Assembly: GCA_945877135.1 (NCBI GenBank) | Contig: CAMCQY010000021.1 | Coordinates: 1-39,178 of the forward strand | DNA length: 39,178 bases | From: Candidatus Kuenenia stuttgartensis | Lineage (GTDB): Bacteria > Planctomycetota > Planctomycetia > Pirellulales > UBA1268 | Direction: 5' to 3' | In this document: positions 7,923 to 15,734 of the stretch, piece by piece | Numbering within the stretch: the stretch's first letter is position 1 | Layout: every line of letters begins with the position of its first letter | Notes under the pieces: model-generated | The model's database searches: none | Told to the model about the DNA's origin: nothing | The model's input: only the letters and a program-made list of their open reading frames with translations | Translations under genes and position numbers: made by a program

Positions 7923-8540
7923 TCAATCTTTTGATCGCCCTCCGCGGCCAGTCTTGCCGCGGAGGGCGATTTCAATATCCCGCTTCGCCGATTCGGCCTT
8001 CAGCTTCTGCCGCTTGTCGTGGGCCTGCCGCCCGCGGCCGATCCCCATCAGCACCTTCACGCGGCCGTCTTTGAAGTACATCTTCAGGGGCACCAACGTG
8101 AGCCCCTTTTCCAGGGCTCGATCTGCAAACTTGCCGATCTCGCGACGATGCATCAGCAGCTTCCGCGGCCGCTTCGGCACGTGGTTGAGCTGGTTGGCCT
8201 TTTCGTATTCGGGAATGTCGCAGCCGAGCAGCCAGACCTCGCGGCCATCGACGCGGCCGTAGGCCTCGTCGAGCGACATCCGACCGCCGCGAAGGCTTTT
8301 CACCTCGCTGCCGACCAGAGCGATGCCGCACTCGAGCGTGTCGATGATCTCGTAGTCGTGACGGGCACGACGATTTTCCGACACCACCTTTTCGGCCGGT
8401 TTGTCGTCGGCCTTGCCCTTGGCCTTTGCTTGGCCCTTGCCTGCTGGCTTGGCGGCTTTTCCGGTCGGCTGGGTTGGCTTGGGTGCTGCCACGGATGGGG
8501 CTCGGGGGTGGCTGCCCGTCGGTGGGCAGGGGATTTCCAA
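7923..8540 (-). CDS. smpB: SsrA-binding protein SmpB
   Basis: A 205-residue protein. Residues from about 52 carry the SmpB core: VVSENRRARHDYEI, LECGIALVGSEVKSLR, GGRMSLDEAYGRV, EVWLLGCDIPEY, then RPRKLLMHRREI, LVPLKMYFKDGRVKV, and the basic tail GRGRQAHDKRQ..AKRDIE. It binds tmRNA and brings it to stalled ribosomes for trans-translation. The first 50 residues are a Lys/Ala/Pro-rich extension not found in the roughly 160-residue E. coli protein; no internal Met offers a shorter start. The tmRNA gene is not in this window. It is divergent from the FGE-like gene, with 100 bases between starts. The family assignment is secure. Confidence 0.97.
   Translation of the reverse strand: MEIPCPPTGSHPRAPSVAAPKPTQPTGKAAKPAGKGQAKAKGKADDKPAEKVVSENRRARHDYEIIDTLECGIALVGSEVKSLRGGRMSLDEAYGRVDGREVWLLGCDIPEYEKANQLNHVPKRPRKLLMHRREIGKFADRALEKGLTLVPLKMYFKDGRVKVLMGIGRGRQAHDKRQKLKAESAKRDIEIALRGKTGRGGRSKD
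7934..7970. terminator. Perfect 15-bp hairpin inside the 3' end of smpB
   Basis: ATCGCCCTCCGCGGC (7934-7948) is exactly complementary to GCCGCGGAGGGCGAT (7956-7970) around a 7-base loop. It lies in the last codons of smpB and just downstream of the convergent small gene ending at 7889. Neither strand has a strong T-run after it, so if it ends transcription it does so as an atypical, possibly two-way barrier. Confidence 0.55.
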
Positions 8541-8640
8541 CAGATTACACTCTATCGATCGGAGCGGGTTGGTTCCCGGACGCGGTCTCCCCCCGAGCGG
8601 CGTGCCCGCTGTCGATCCCCTTCCTGATCAGGAGAGTGCA

Positions 8641-9909
8641 GTGTTCACGCGGATTCGTCGCCTCCTCGGATATTCGTTGCCGGGCTCCATACTGTCATGG
8701 AGCCTGGCACTGGCGGCACCGCTGGGTGGCCCGCGGGCATGCTGCCTGGCCGCAGAGGGCGGCGCGACTGCCGTGGCCGAGAGTGCCGCCGCCGGATTCG
8801 TGGCGGGTGAGCAGCGGCCAGAGGGAGACGGCCCTGCCATCAAGGTGCCCGGCGGCTGGATGGTGGCCTACGACGAAACCATCCCGGGCACCGACGTGAC
8901 CTTCCGCATGATCCCGGTGCCCGGCGGCACGCTTCGCATGGGCAGCCCTGCCGCCGAGGCAGATCGTGGTGCCGACGAGGGGCCGCAGTATGACGTGGCG
9001 ATCGAGCCCTTCTGGATCGGCCGCTGCGAGGTGACCTGGGCTGAATACAAGGCCTACATGGCGGCCTGCGACGTCTTCAAGGCGATGGAATCGGCGGGCA
9101 TCCGGCCTGTGACGGCCGACAACGAGGCCGACGCCGTCACGGCGCCTTCCAACCTTTACGACCCCACGACCACATTCACCAACGGCGAAGATCCCGCCCA
9201 GCCGGCAGTCACGATGACGCAGTTCGCCGCGCGACAATACACGAAGTGGCTGAGTGGTCTCTCGTCGCGGTTCTACCGTCTCCCTTTGGAGAGTGAATGG
9301 GAGTACGCCTGCCGGGCCGGCACCGCAACTCCGTGGAGCAGCGGCGTCGAGCCCGACTCGCTCGATGCCATCGCCTGGTTCGCCGACAACTCCGACGAGA
9401 CCACGCACCCGGTCGGTGAGAAAGAGCCCAATGCCTGGGGACTCCACGACATGCACGGCAACGTGGGCGAGTGGGTGCTCGACCAACTGGCTCCCGAGGG
9501 CTATGCCCGCCAGGCCGCACTGCCGCAGCCTGTGCCTGCCGCCACGGCCGCCGTCTGGCCGACCAGCCTGTCGCCTCGCGTGGTCCGCGGCGGCAGCTAC
9601 TACGACGAGCCGCCGCAGTGCCGCAGTGCCGCCCGACGCGGTTCAGAGGATCTGCCGTGGAAGGATGTCGATCCTAATCTTCCCAAGAGCCCGTGGTGGT
9701 ATACCGAAGAGCCGGCACTCGGCGTGGGCATGCGGATCGTGCGGCCCCTGGCGGTGCCCGATGTCGCCGAACGCCGCCGCTGGGGCGACGCTGACATCGA
9801 CAGCATCCGCGCTGACACCGCCGACCGCCTCACGCAGGGCCGCGGCGCCCGCGGGATCGTTGACCCGAAAGTGCCCGCTGAGCTCAAGGCCGAAGGCATC
9901 ACACAGTGA
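8641..9909 (+). CDS. Secreted formylglycine-generating-enzyme-like (SUMF1 domain) protein
   Basis: A GTG at 8641, four bases after AGGAGAG, starts a 422-residue protein with a signal peptide (MFTRIRRLLGYSLP, then a hydrophobic stretch to about residue 38). The FGE/sulfatase-modifying domain is clear: VPGGTLRMGSP, FWIGRCEVTWAEYKAYM, QPAVTMTQFAARQYTKWLS, RLPLESEWEYACRAGT, GLHDMHGNVGEWV, VVRGGSYYDEPPQCRSAARR and a late GMRIVRP. In true aerobic FGE two Cys bind copper; here only the second (CRSAAR) is present and the first position is RGGSYYD. It is therefore probably not a sulfatase activator but a relative used in binding or another oxidation. It opens the secreted-protein run to 17476; the next gene starts 11 bases after its stop. 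No sulfatase gene is in the window. Confidence 0.88.
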   Translation: MFTRIRRLLGYSLPGSILSWSLALAAPLGGPRACCLAAEGGATAVAESAAAGFVAGEQRPEGDGPAIKVPGGWMVAYDETIPGTDVTFRMIPVPGGTLRMGSPAAEADRGADEGPQYDVAIEPFWIGRCEVTWAEYKAYMAACDVFKAMESAGIRPVTADNEADAVTAPSNLYDPTTTFTNGEDPAQPAVTMTQFAARQYTKWLSGLSSRFYRLPLESEWEYACRAGTATPWSSGVEPDSLDAIAWFADNSDETTHPVGEKEPNAWGLHDMHGNVGEWVLDQLAPEGYARQAALPQPVPAATAAVWPTSLSPRVVRGGSYYDEPPQCRSAARRGSEDLPWKDVDPNLPKSPWWYTEEPALGVGMRIVRPLAVPDVAERRRWGDADIDSIRADTADRLTQGRGARGIVDPKVPAELKAEGITQ

Positions 9910-9920
9910 CGAGGTGAACC

Positions 9921-12293
9921 ATGCTGTTGCGTAATGTGACCCTGCTGGCTGCGAGTCTGGCCGCCTGCGCCGCCTCCGCGGCCGACTGGCCCGACTGGCG
10001 TGGACCGCAGGAAAACCGTACCGCCGGCGGCCCACCGCTGGTGACGTCGTTCAATCCCGAGAAGGGCACGAACATTCTCTGGAAGAACGACGAGGCTGGG
10101 GGCATCTCCACGCCGGTGATCATGGGGGACAAGCTCTACACCATCGTGCGGCACAAGCCTGGCACGACGGAGGAGGCCGAGAAGGTGCTCTGTCTTGATG
10201 CGGCCACCGGAAAGAAGCTCTGGGAAAACATCTTCAATGTCTACCTCTCCGACGTGCCGGCCGAGCGGGTCGGCTGGTCGGCTGTCGTCGCCGATCCGGC
10301 GAGCAACACCGTCTTCGCCCATGGCGTCTGCGGCGTATTCACGGCAATCGATGCCGCAACGGGCAAGACGCGGTGGCAGCGTTCGCTTCACGAGGAGTTC
10401 GGGTTTCTCTCCACCTACGGCGGCCGGACGAATGTCCCAGTCGTGTTCGAGGATCTTGTGATCGCCAGCGCCGTCGTCACCGGCTGGGGCGACACGGCCC
10501 GGCCCGCCCACCGCTTCCTCGGGCTCGACGCAAAGACAGGCGAAGTCCGCTGGATGAACGGCACGAAGGAACTCCCCGAAGATACCACCTACAGCACGCC
10601 GTCACTGGCGTCCGTGAACGGGCAGGCGGCGCTCATCTTCGGGTCGAGCGACGGCAGCGTCTGGAACCTCCAGCCGCGAACGGGCAAGGCCGTCTGGAAT
10701 TTCAGATTGTCGCGGCGGGGATTGAATGTCGCCCCCCTCGTCGACGGCGAGACGGTCTACATCTCCCAGGCCGAGGAAAATCTCGACAACACCACGATGG
10801 GCTCGGCCACCGCCTTCAAGGCTGCTGGCTCGGGCGACATCACCGCCACCAACGCGATCTGGCAGCGAAAGGGCGTGATGGACGGCCGGGCGATGCCGGT
10901 CGTGCTTGGCGAGCGAATCTATTTCGTCGATGACGGCGCGAAGGTCTACGTGCTCGACAAGGCGACGGGCGAGCCGATCGGCAAGCCCCAGAAACTGCTC
11001 GGCACGATCGTCCGCGGCAGCCCGCTCGTGGCAGATGGAAAACTCTACATCTGTTCGACCGGCGGCTGGCATGTGCTCGAGCCCACAAAGGATGGCCTGA
11101 AGTTCGTCAACCGGATGCGGCTCAGCGAGGAGGATGAGGTCACAGCCTCACCCATCGCCTGCAACGGGCGGATCTACCTGACGACCGGCGAACGGCTCTA
11201 CTGCCTGGGTGAGAAAGCAGCCGCTTTGTCATCCACCGCGAGCGTCCCGCCGACGCTGCCGCAGCAGGTATCGGATGCGACCAAGGCGCCCGCTGGCGAG
11301 CCCGCCTGGCTGCAGGTGGTGCCAGCCGAGGCGCAGATTGCCGCGGGCGAAACGCTGCCGCTGAAAGTGCGGCTGTTCGACGCTGCCGGCCGATTCGTGA
11401 AGGAGTCTACGGCCGAGTTCACCACGACCACGGGTGCGGTCTCGGCAGACGGCCGCTACACCGCGCCGGCCGGCACGCATGCCGCGGCGCTCGTCACGGC
11501 GAAGGTGGGTTCACTCGAGGGCAGGGCCCGCATCCGTTCGATGCCGCCGCTCCCCTGGACATTCGATTTCGAGGAGATCGCGCTCGAGCCGAATCCGAAG
11601 GGAGGCCCGCCCCGGGGCGAGCCGCCGTTGCCATGGGTCGGCATGCGCTACCGGCATGTCATCCGCACGGTTGACGGATCGAAGTGCCTGGTGAAGGTGA
11701 CGACGATCCCAAAGGGCACCAGGAGCCAGGGCTGGATCGGCCCGATCGGCCTGCACGACTACAGCATCCAAGCTGACTTCCGCGCCCAGGAGACGGGCGT
11801 CGAAAAGCAACTTGGAGACACGCCGAAATCGACATCAACTCCGGCCGCGCAGCCATCGGCATCGGATGCTGATGCCTTTGCGAAAGCCTTCGGCAATCCA
11901 GCCGCCCTCGAGAAGGCGCGGCTTCCCGACATGGGGCTGATCGCCCAGCGCTACACGCTCGATCTGATGGGGGCGAGCCAGCAGTTGCAGGTGCGGAGCT
12001 GGCCGCCACAGGTGGCGACCCACTTCTCCAAGACGATCCCGTTCCCGTGGGAAGCCGGCCGCTGGTACACGATCAAGTTCGAGGCCCGCACCCGTCCCGC
12101 GACCGGCGATTCGGCCGCCGCCGCTCTGCTCCGCGGCAAGGTCTGGCCACGCGGCGAGCCGGAGCCGGCCGCATGGACGATCGAGGCCGTCCACGAGCTG
12201 GGCAACCTGCAGGGCAGCCCGGGCTTCTTCGGCAATTCCAAGGATTCCGAAATCTCCATCGACAACGTCTCCGTGGTGCCGACAGCACCATAA
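9921..12293 (+). CDS. Secreted PQQ-like beta-propeller with C-terminal Ig-like and jelly-roll-like parts
   Basis: A 790-residue protein with a signal peptide (MLLRNVTLLAASLAACAASA, cut before ADWPDWRGP). Residues about 20-430 carry propeller blades of the PQQ/YVTN type: DWPDWRGPQ, VLCLDAATGKKLWEN, FTAIDAATGKTRWQRS, FLGLDAKTGEVRW, VWNLQPRTGKAVWNF, VYVLDKATGEPIG. Then, from about residue 455, comes a bacterial Ig-like segment (LQVVPAEAQIAAGETLPLKV, later TTTTGAVSADGRYTAP), and a C-terminal part ending GFFGNSKDSEISIDNVSV that resembles the concanavalin-like domain of DUF1080 proteins. It probably binds a ligand in the periplasm or at the surface; I see no catalytic set. It is 11 bases after the FGE-like gene and 56 before another propeller. 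Confidence 0.85.
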   Translation: MLLRNVTLLAASLAACAASAADWPDWRGPQENRTAGGPPLVTSFNPEKGTNILWKNDEAGGISTPVIMGDKLYTIVRHKPGTTEEAEKVLCLDAATGKKLWENIFNVYLSDVPAERVGWSAVVADPASNTVFAHGVCGVFTAIDAATGKTRWQRSLHEEFGFLSTYGGRTNVPVVFEDLVIASAVVTGWGDTARPAHRFLGLDAKTGEVRWMNGTKELPEDTTYSTPSLASVNGQAALIFGSSDGSVWNLQPRTGKAVWNFRLSRRGLNVAPLVDGETVYISQAEENLDNTTMGSATAFKAAGSGDITATNAIWQRKGVMDGRAMPVVLGERIYFVDDGAKVYVLDKATGEPIGKPQKLLGTIVRGSPLVADGKLYICSTGGWHVLEPTKDGLKFVNRMRLSEEDEVTASPIACNGRIYLTTGERLYCLGEKAAALSSTASVPPTLPQQVSDATKAPAGEPAWLQVVPAEAQIAAGETLPLKVRLFDAAGRFVKESTAEFTTTTGAVSADGRYTAPAGTHAAALVTAKVGSLEGRARIRSMPPLPWTFDFEEIALEPNPKGGPPRGEPPLPWVGMRYRHVIRTVDGSKCLVKVTTIPKGTRSQGWIGPIGLHDYSIQADFRAQETGVEKQLGDTPKSTSTPAAQPSASDADAFAKAFGNPAALEKARLPDMGLIAQRYTLDLMGASQQLQVRSWPPQVATHFSKTIPFPWEAGRWYTIKFEARTRPATGDSAAAALLRGKVWPRGEPEPAAWTIEAVHELGNLQGSPGFFGNSKDSEISIDNVSVVPTAP

Positions 12294-12349
12294 AAGCCCG
12301 GAGCCCAAGCGACGGGACTACAGTTTCACGACCAATCAGGACCACTTCC

Positions 12350-14008
12350 ATGACACGCATCCGTATGCACCTCGCATGCATCCTGCTGATTCTGCTGGTC
12401 AGAGCTGCCACGGCCGCCGACTGGAACCAATGGGGCGGCACACCCGTCCGCAACAACGTCTCCGCCGCCAAGAACGTCCCTTCCACCTGGACTCCCGGCG
12501 ACTTCGACGCCGAGACGGGCAGGTGGAAGCCGGAGACGAGCGAGAACGTCGCCTGGGTCGCCGAACTTGGCAGCCAGAGCTACGGCAATCCGGTGGTGGC
12601 CGGCGGCAAGGCCTATGTCGGCACCAATAACGGCAAAGGCTGGCTCAAGCGATATCCCGCCGCAACCGATCTCGGCTGTCTGCTCGCCTTCGACAGCAAG
12701 GATGGCTCGTTTCTCTGGCAGGATTCCAGCGAAAAGCTGCCCACCGGCCGCGTGCACGACTGGCCCCTGCAGGGCATCTGCTGTGCGCCGCTCGTGGAGG
12801 GCGACCGACTCTGGTATGTCACCAGCCGCGGCGAGGTGAAGTGTCTCGACACAGAGGGTTTCCGGGACGGCGAGAACGATGGCCCGTTCAACGCCGAAAA
12901 GGTGAACGCCAGCGACGAGGCCGACGTGGTCTGGTCGCTCGACATGATGAAGCAGTTGGGCGTGTCGCAGCACAACATGTGCTCCTGCAGCGTGACGGCT
13001 GCCGGCGACCTGCTCTTCGTCAATACGAGCAACGGCGTGGACGAGGGGCACATCAACCTGCCGAACGCCGAAGCTCCCAGCTTTCTCTGCGTTGACAAGC
13101 GCGACGGCAAGGTGCTCTGGGCCGACGGCTCTCCCGGCGCGAATGTGCTGCACGGGCAGTGGTCGAGCCCGTCGTATGCCGAACTCGGGGGCGTGCCGCA
13201 GGTGCTCTTCGGCGGCGGCGACGGCTGGCTCTATGCATTCGATGCCCGCGGGGAGAATGGCAAGGCGAAGCTCCTCTGGAAATTCGACTGCAATCCGAAA
13301 GAATCGAAATACACACTGGGCGGCCGCGCCGACCGCAATCACATCATCGGCACGCCGGTGATTCACGAAGGGCTGGTCTACATCGCCGTCGGCGAGGATC
13401 CGGAACACGGCGAGGGCGTCGGGCACCTCTGGTGCATCGATCCGACGAAGCGCGGTGATACGAGCCCCGAACTGGCCGTAAGCCTCAAGGACCCCAACAC
13501 TCCCCTGCCCCACCGTCGCAATCAGGCGGTCATCAAGGAGCAGGGCGAGGTCGCGCGGCCCAACCCCAACTCTGCCGCGGTCTGGCACTATCCAGGCTTC
13601 GATGCTGACGGCAACGGCAAACTCGACTTCGAGGAGACGATGCACCGCACCTGCGGCACGGTGGCGATCCAGGATGGGCTGCTTTTCGTAGCCGACTTCA
13701 GCGGCCTGTTTCACTGCCTCGATCTGAAGACGGGCAAGCCGCACTGGACGCACGACATGCTCGCCGCGAGCTGGGGTTCGCCCCTGATCGCCGACGGCAA
13801 GGTCTACATCGGTGACGAGGACGGCGACATTTCGATCTTCACGCTGTCGAAGGAGAAAGAACTGCTCGGCGAGATCAACATGGGCAACAGCGTCTACTCG
13901 ACGCCGATCATCGCAGGAGACACGCTCTACATCGCCAACAAGAGCCATCTCTTCGCGATCCGGGAAGGGGCCAAGCCATCGGCCGCGACGACTCCGGAAA
14001 CAAGGTGA
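12350..14008 (+). CDS. Secreted PQQ-like beta-propeller with an EF-hand-type calcium loop
   Basis: A 552-residue protein from the ATG at 12350; earlier in-frame codons lie inside the previous gene. The signal peptide is MTRIRMHLACILLILLVRA with cleavage near ATAADWNQWGG. It has propeller motifs: WNQWGGTPVRNN, CLLAFDSKDGSFLWQDS, FLCVDKRDGKVLWAD, LYAFDARGENGKAKLLWKFD, CLDLKTGKPHWTHD. Between blades, at 13601-13636, the codons read DADGNGKLDFEE, a textbook 12-residue EF-hand loop (Asp1, Asp3, Asn5, Asp9, Glu12). A Cys-rich patch HNMCSCSV lies mid-protein. Quinoprotein-like dehydrogenase activity is possible but no PQQ-ligand set is evident. It is similar in type to the preceding propeller and probably shares its operon and compartment. 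Confidence 0.87.
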   Translation: MTRIRMHLACILLILLVRAATAADWNQWGGTPVRNNVSAAKNVPSTWTPGDFDAETGRWKPETSENVAWVAELGSQSYGNPVVAGGKAYVGTNNGKGWLKRYPAATDLGCLLAFDSKDGSFLWQDSSEKLPTGRVHDWPLQGICCAPLVEGDRLWYVTSRGEVKCLDTEGFRDGENDGPFNAEKVNASDEADVVWSLDMMKQLGVSQHNMCSCSVTAAGDLLFVNTSNGVDEGHINLPNAEAPSFLCVDKRDGKVLWADGSPGANVLHGQWSSPSYAELGGVPQVLFGGGDGWLYAFDARGENGKAKLLWKFDCNPKESKYTLGGRADRNHIIGTPVIHEGLVYIAVGEDPEHGEGVGHLWCIDPTKRGDTSPELAVSLKDPNTPLPHRRNQAVIKEQGEVARPNPNSAAVWHYPGFDADGNGKLDFEETMHRTCGTVAIQDGLLFVADFSGLFHCLDLKTGKPHWTHDMLAASWGSPLIADGKVYIGDEDGDISIFTLSKEKELLGEINMGNSVYSTPIIAGDTLYIANKSHLFAIREGAKPSAATTPETR

Positions 14009-14045
14009 CCGTCACCTTTTTCCTATCGGTTTTCGGGGACACTTC

Positions 14046-15734
14046 ATGGCTGCCCGCTTCTGCCTGCTGATCGTGCTCGGCTGTGCGACGAGCCTGCTGA
14101 TGGCGGCTGAACAGGCCGAGCCGCAGACCGCGTTTCGCGTGCGGCCGTATCTGCAGAACCCTGCTGCCGACGCGATGACGATCCGTTGGTTCTCACAGTC
14201 GGTAGATGCCGGCCGACTGACGATCGATGGAAGAACCTTGGCATCGAAACCCACGCTCTGTGCCGAACTCGACTATCAGGGGGCCGAGGCAGCCGAGCAC
14301 CGGTATCCGAAGCCTCCTTCTCTGCATTCGATCCGCGTCACCGGCCTGTCGCCGGCGACGAGCTATCCCTACAGCGTTGAACAGGACGGCGAGACGATCA
14401 AGGCGATCCTGACCACATCCCCGCGGCCCGGTGAGGTCGGCAAGGGGGGCGGCGTGCGGCTCTTCTTTTATGCCGACAGCGACGCACAGCCCGAATCGCG
14501 CGACAGCCGCGTTGACTGGCCCTCCTCGATCTCGATGCCCGGTGGGCCGCGGCCCCGCTGGATCCGCGACCAATACCTGGCAGACGAATCGACCGGCTAC
14601 CGGATGAACCTCGCACTCATCGCCAGCCGGGCCGCCGAAAGCCTCCGTGCGGGCAACCCCGTGCTGGCCAGCATGGTCGGCGACCTGGTGGCCAACGGCG
14701 GCGAGCAGAGGGACTGGGACGAGTTCTGGCGTCACAACGCCGGCATCTTCGGCAGCCTCGCCTCACGGGTTCCGATCGTGGCAGCGCTCGGCGACAACGA
14801 GATGTGCGGCGGCCCATACTCGACCGACCTGCTCGCCGATCTCGGCGGCCACTCCGGCCCGGCATCGCTGCTGGGGTCACGGAAATTCCTGACCTACTTC
14901 GAACATCCCGCCAACGGGGCGGCTGACAAGCGGCACGTAGGCCGCTACCACCGCGTGGACTTTGGCCCCGTCACGCTGCTCACACTCGATTCGACCAATG
15001 GCGGCACCGACGGCACCGACAGCGACACCAACCACCTGCTCGATCGGGGCAAGGCGATGCACATCCCCGACTACGCCGAGGGCTCGGAACAGCACGCGTG
15101 GCTGGAGCGGGAACTGGTCGAAGCCCAACGCCGCGGTGCGATCATCTTCGTGCAGTTTCACCACGCGCCGTTCTCGGCCGGCCCCCACGGTCGGGCTCCC
15201 GGCAAGGGGCCTGGTTTGGACGAGCACTCCGGACAGCCGCTCCGGGCCCTCGCGCCCCTGTTGCGGAAGCATGGCGTGCGGGCCGTGTTCTCAGGACACG
15301 ATGGGATGTACGAGCACTCGATCGTGGAAGGAGTGCACTATTACGATGTCGGTATCGGCGGCGACAGCCTGCTGGGGCCGGAAGAGGGCGTCGTGAACGA
15401 CCGCCAGATCTTCATCGCCCACGACCATGCTCCCGAGCACTGGAACGGCAACGTGCTGGAGGCGGGCGGCAAGCATTACGGCCACCTCGAGGTTGACGTG
15501 CGTCGAAAGGCGGCCACCGAGGGCAACGGCGACGCCGGCGACGCTCCCCCGACCGAATTCGCCGTGACCATCACGCCGGTGTATGTTTTCCCGGTTCTCG
15601 ACCCTGACGAGACGGGCGAGATCGTGGCCTGGGAACGCCGCGAATACGACGACACCCTGACATTCGACACCGGTGAGAGTCGACCTGCACCGACAGCCGC
15701 CGGCGTGACAACACCAAAGGAGATTGTTCCATGA
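14046..15734 (+). CDS. Secreted metallophosphoesterase, purple-acid-phosphatase-like
   Basis: A 562-residue protein from the ATG at 14046. The signal peptide is MAARFCLLIVLGCATSLLMA. An N-terminal fibronectin-III-like domain (FRVRPYLQNPAADAMTIRWFSQ, then HSIRVTGLSPATSYPYSV) is typical of purple acid phosphatases. The catalytic domain follows: FYADSDAQ (141-147), MVGDLVANGGEQRDW (210-224), ALGDNEM (247-253), VQFHHAPFS and FSGHDGMYEHS. These are the metal-ligand blocks D-x-D/H, GDxxxxG, GNxE, HxxP and GHxH, in variant forms: the classic GNHE is GDNE, and GHxH is spread as GHDGMYEH. It likely hydrolyses phosphomonoesters or diesters outside the cytoplasm. It is 37 bases after the propeller, and its stop overlaps the next start by 4 bases. 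Confidence 0.87.
   Translation: MAARFCLLIVLGCATSLLMAAEQAEPQTAFRVRPYLQNPAADAMTIRWFSQSVDAGRLTIDGRTLASKPTLCAELDYQGAEAAEHRYPKPPSLHSIRVTGLSPATSYPYSVEQDGETIKAILTTSPRPGEVGKGGGVRLFFYADSDAQPESRDSRVDWPSSISMPGGPRPRWIRDQYLADESTGYRMNLALIASRAAESLRAGNPVLASMVGDLVANGGEQRDWDEFWRHNAGIFGSLASRVPIVAALGDNEMCGGPYSTDLLADLGGHSGPASLLGSRKFLTYFEHPANGAADKRHVGRYHRVDFGPVTLLTLDSTNGGTDGTDSDTNHLLDRGKAMHIPDYAEGSEQHAWLERELVEAQRRGAIIFVQFHHAPFSAGPHGRAPGKGPGLDEHSGQPLRALAPLLRKHGVRAVFSGHDGMYEHSIVEGVHYYDVGIGGDSLLGPEEGVVNDRQIFIAHDHAPEHWNGNVLEAGGKHYGHLEVDVRRKAATEGNGDAGDAPPTEFAVTITPVYVFPVLDPDETGEIVAWERREYDDTLTFDTGESRPAPTAAGVTTPKEIVP

Noticed and set aside
12326-13948. 540-codon minus-strand frame opposite the second propeller
   Set aside because: A high-GC shadow; the plus-strand protein has a signal peptide and propeller motifs.
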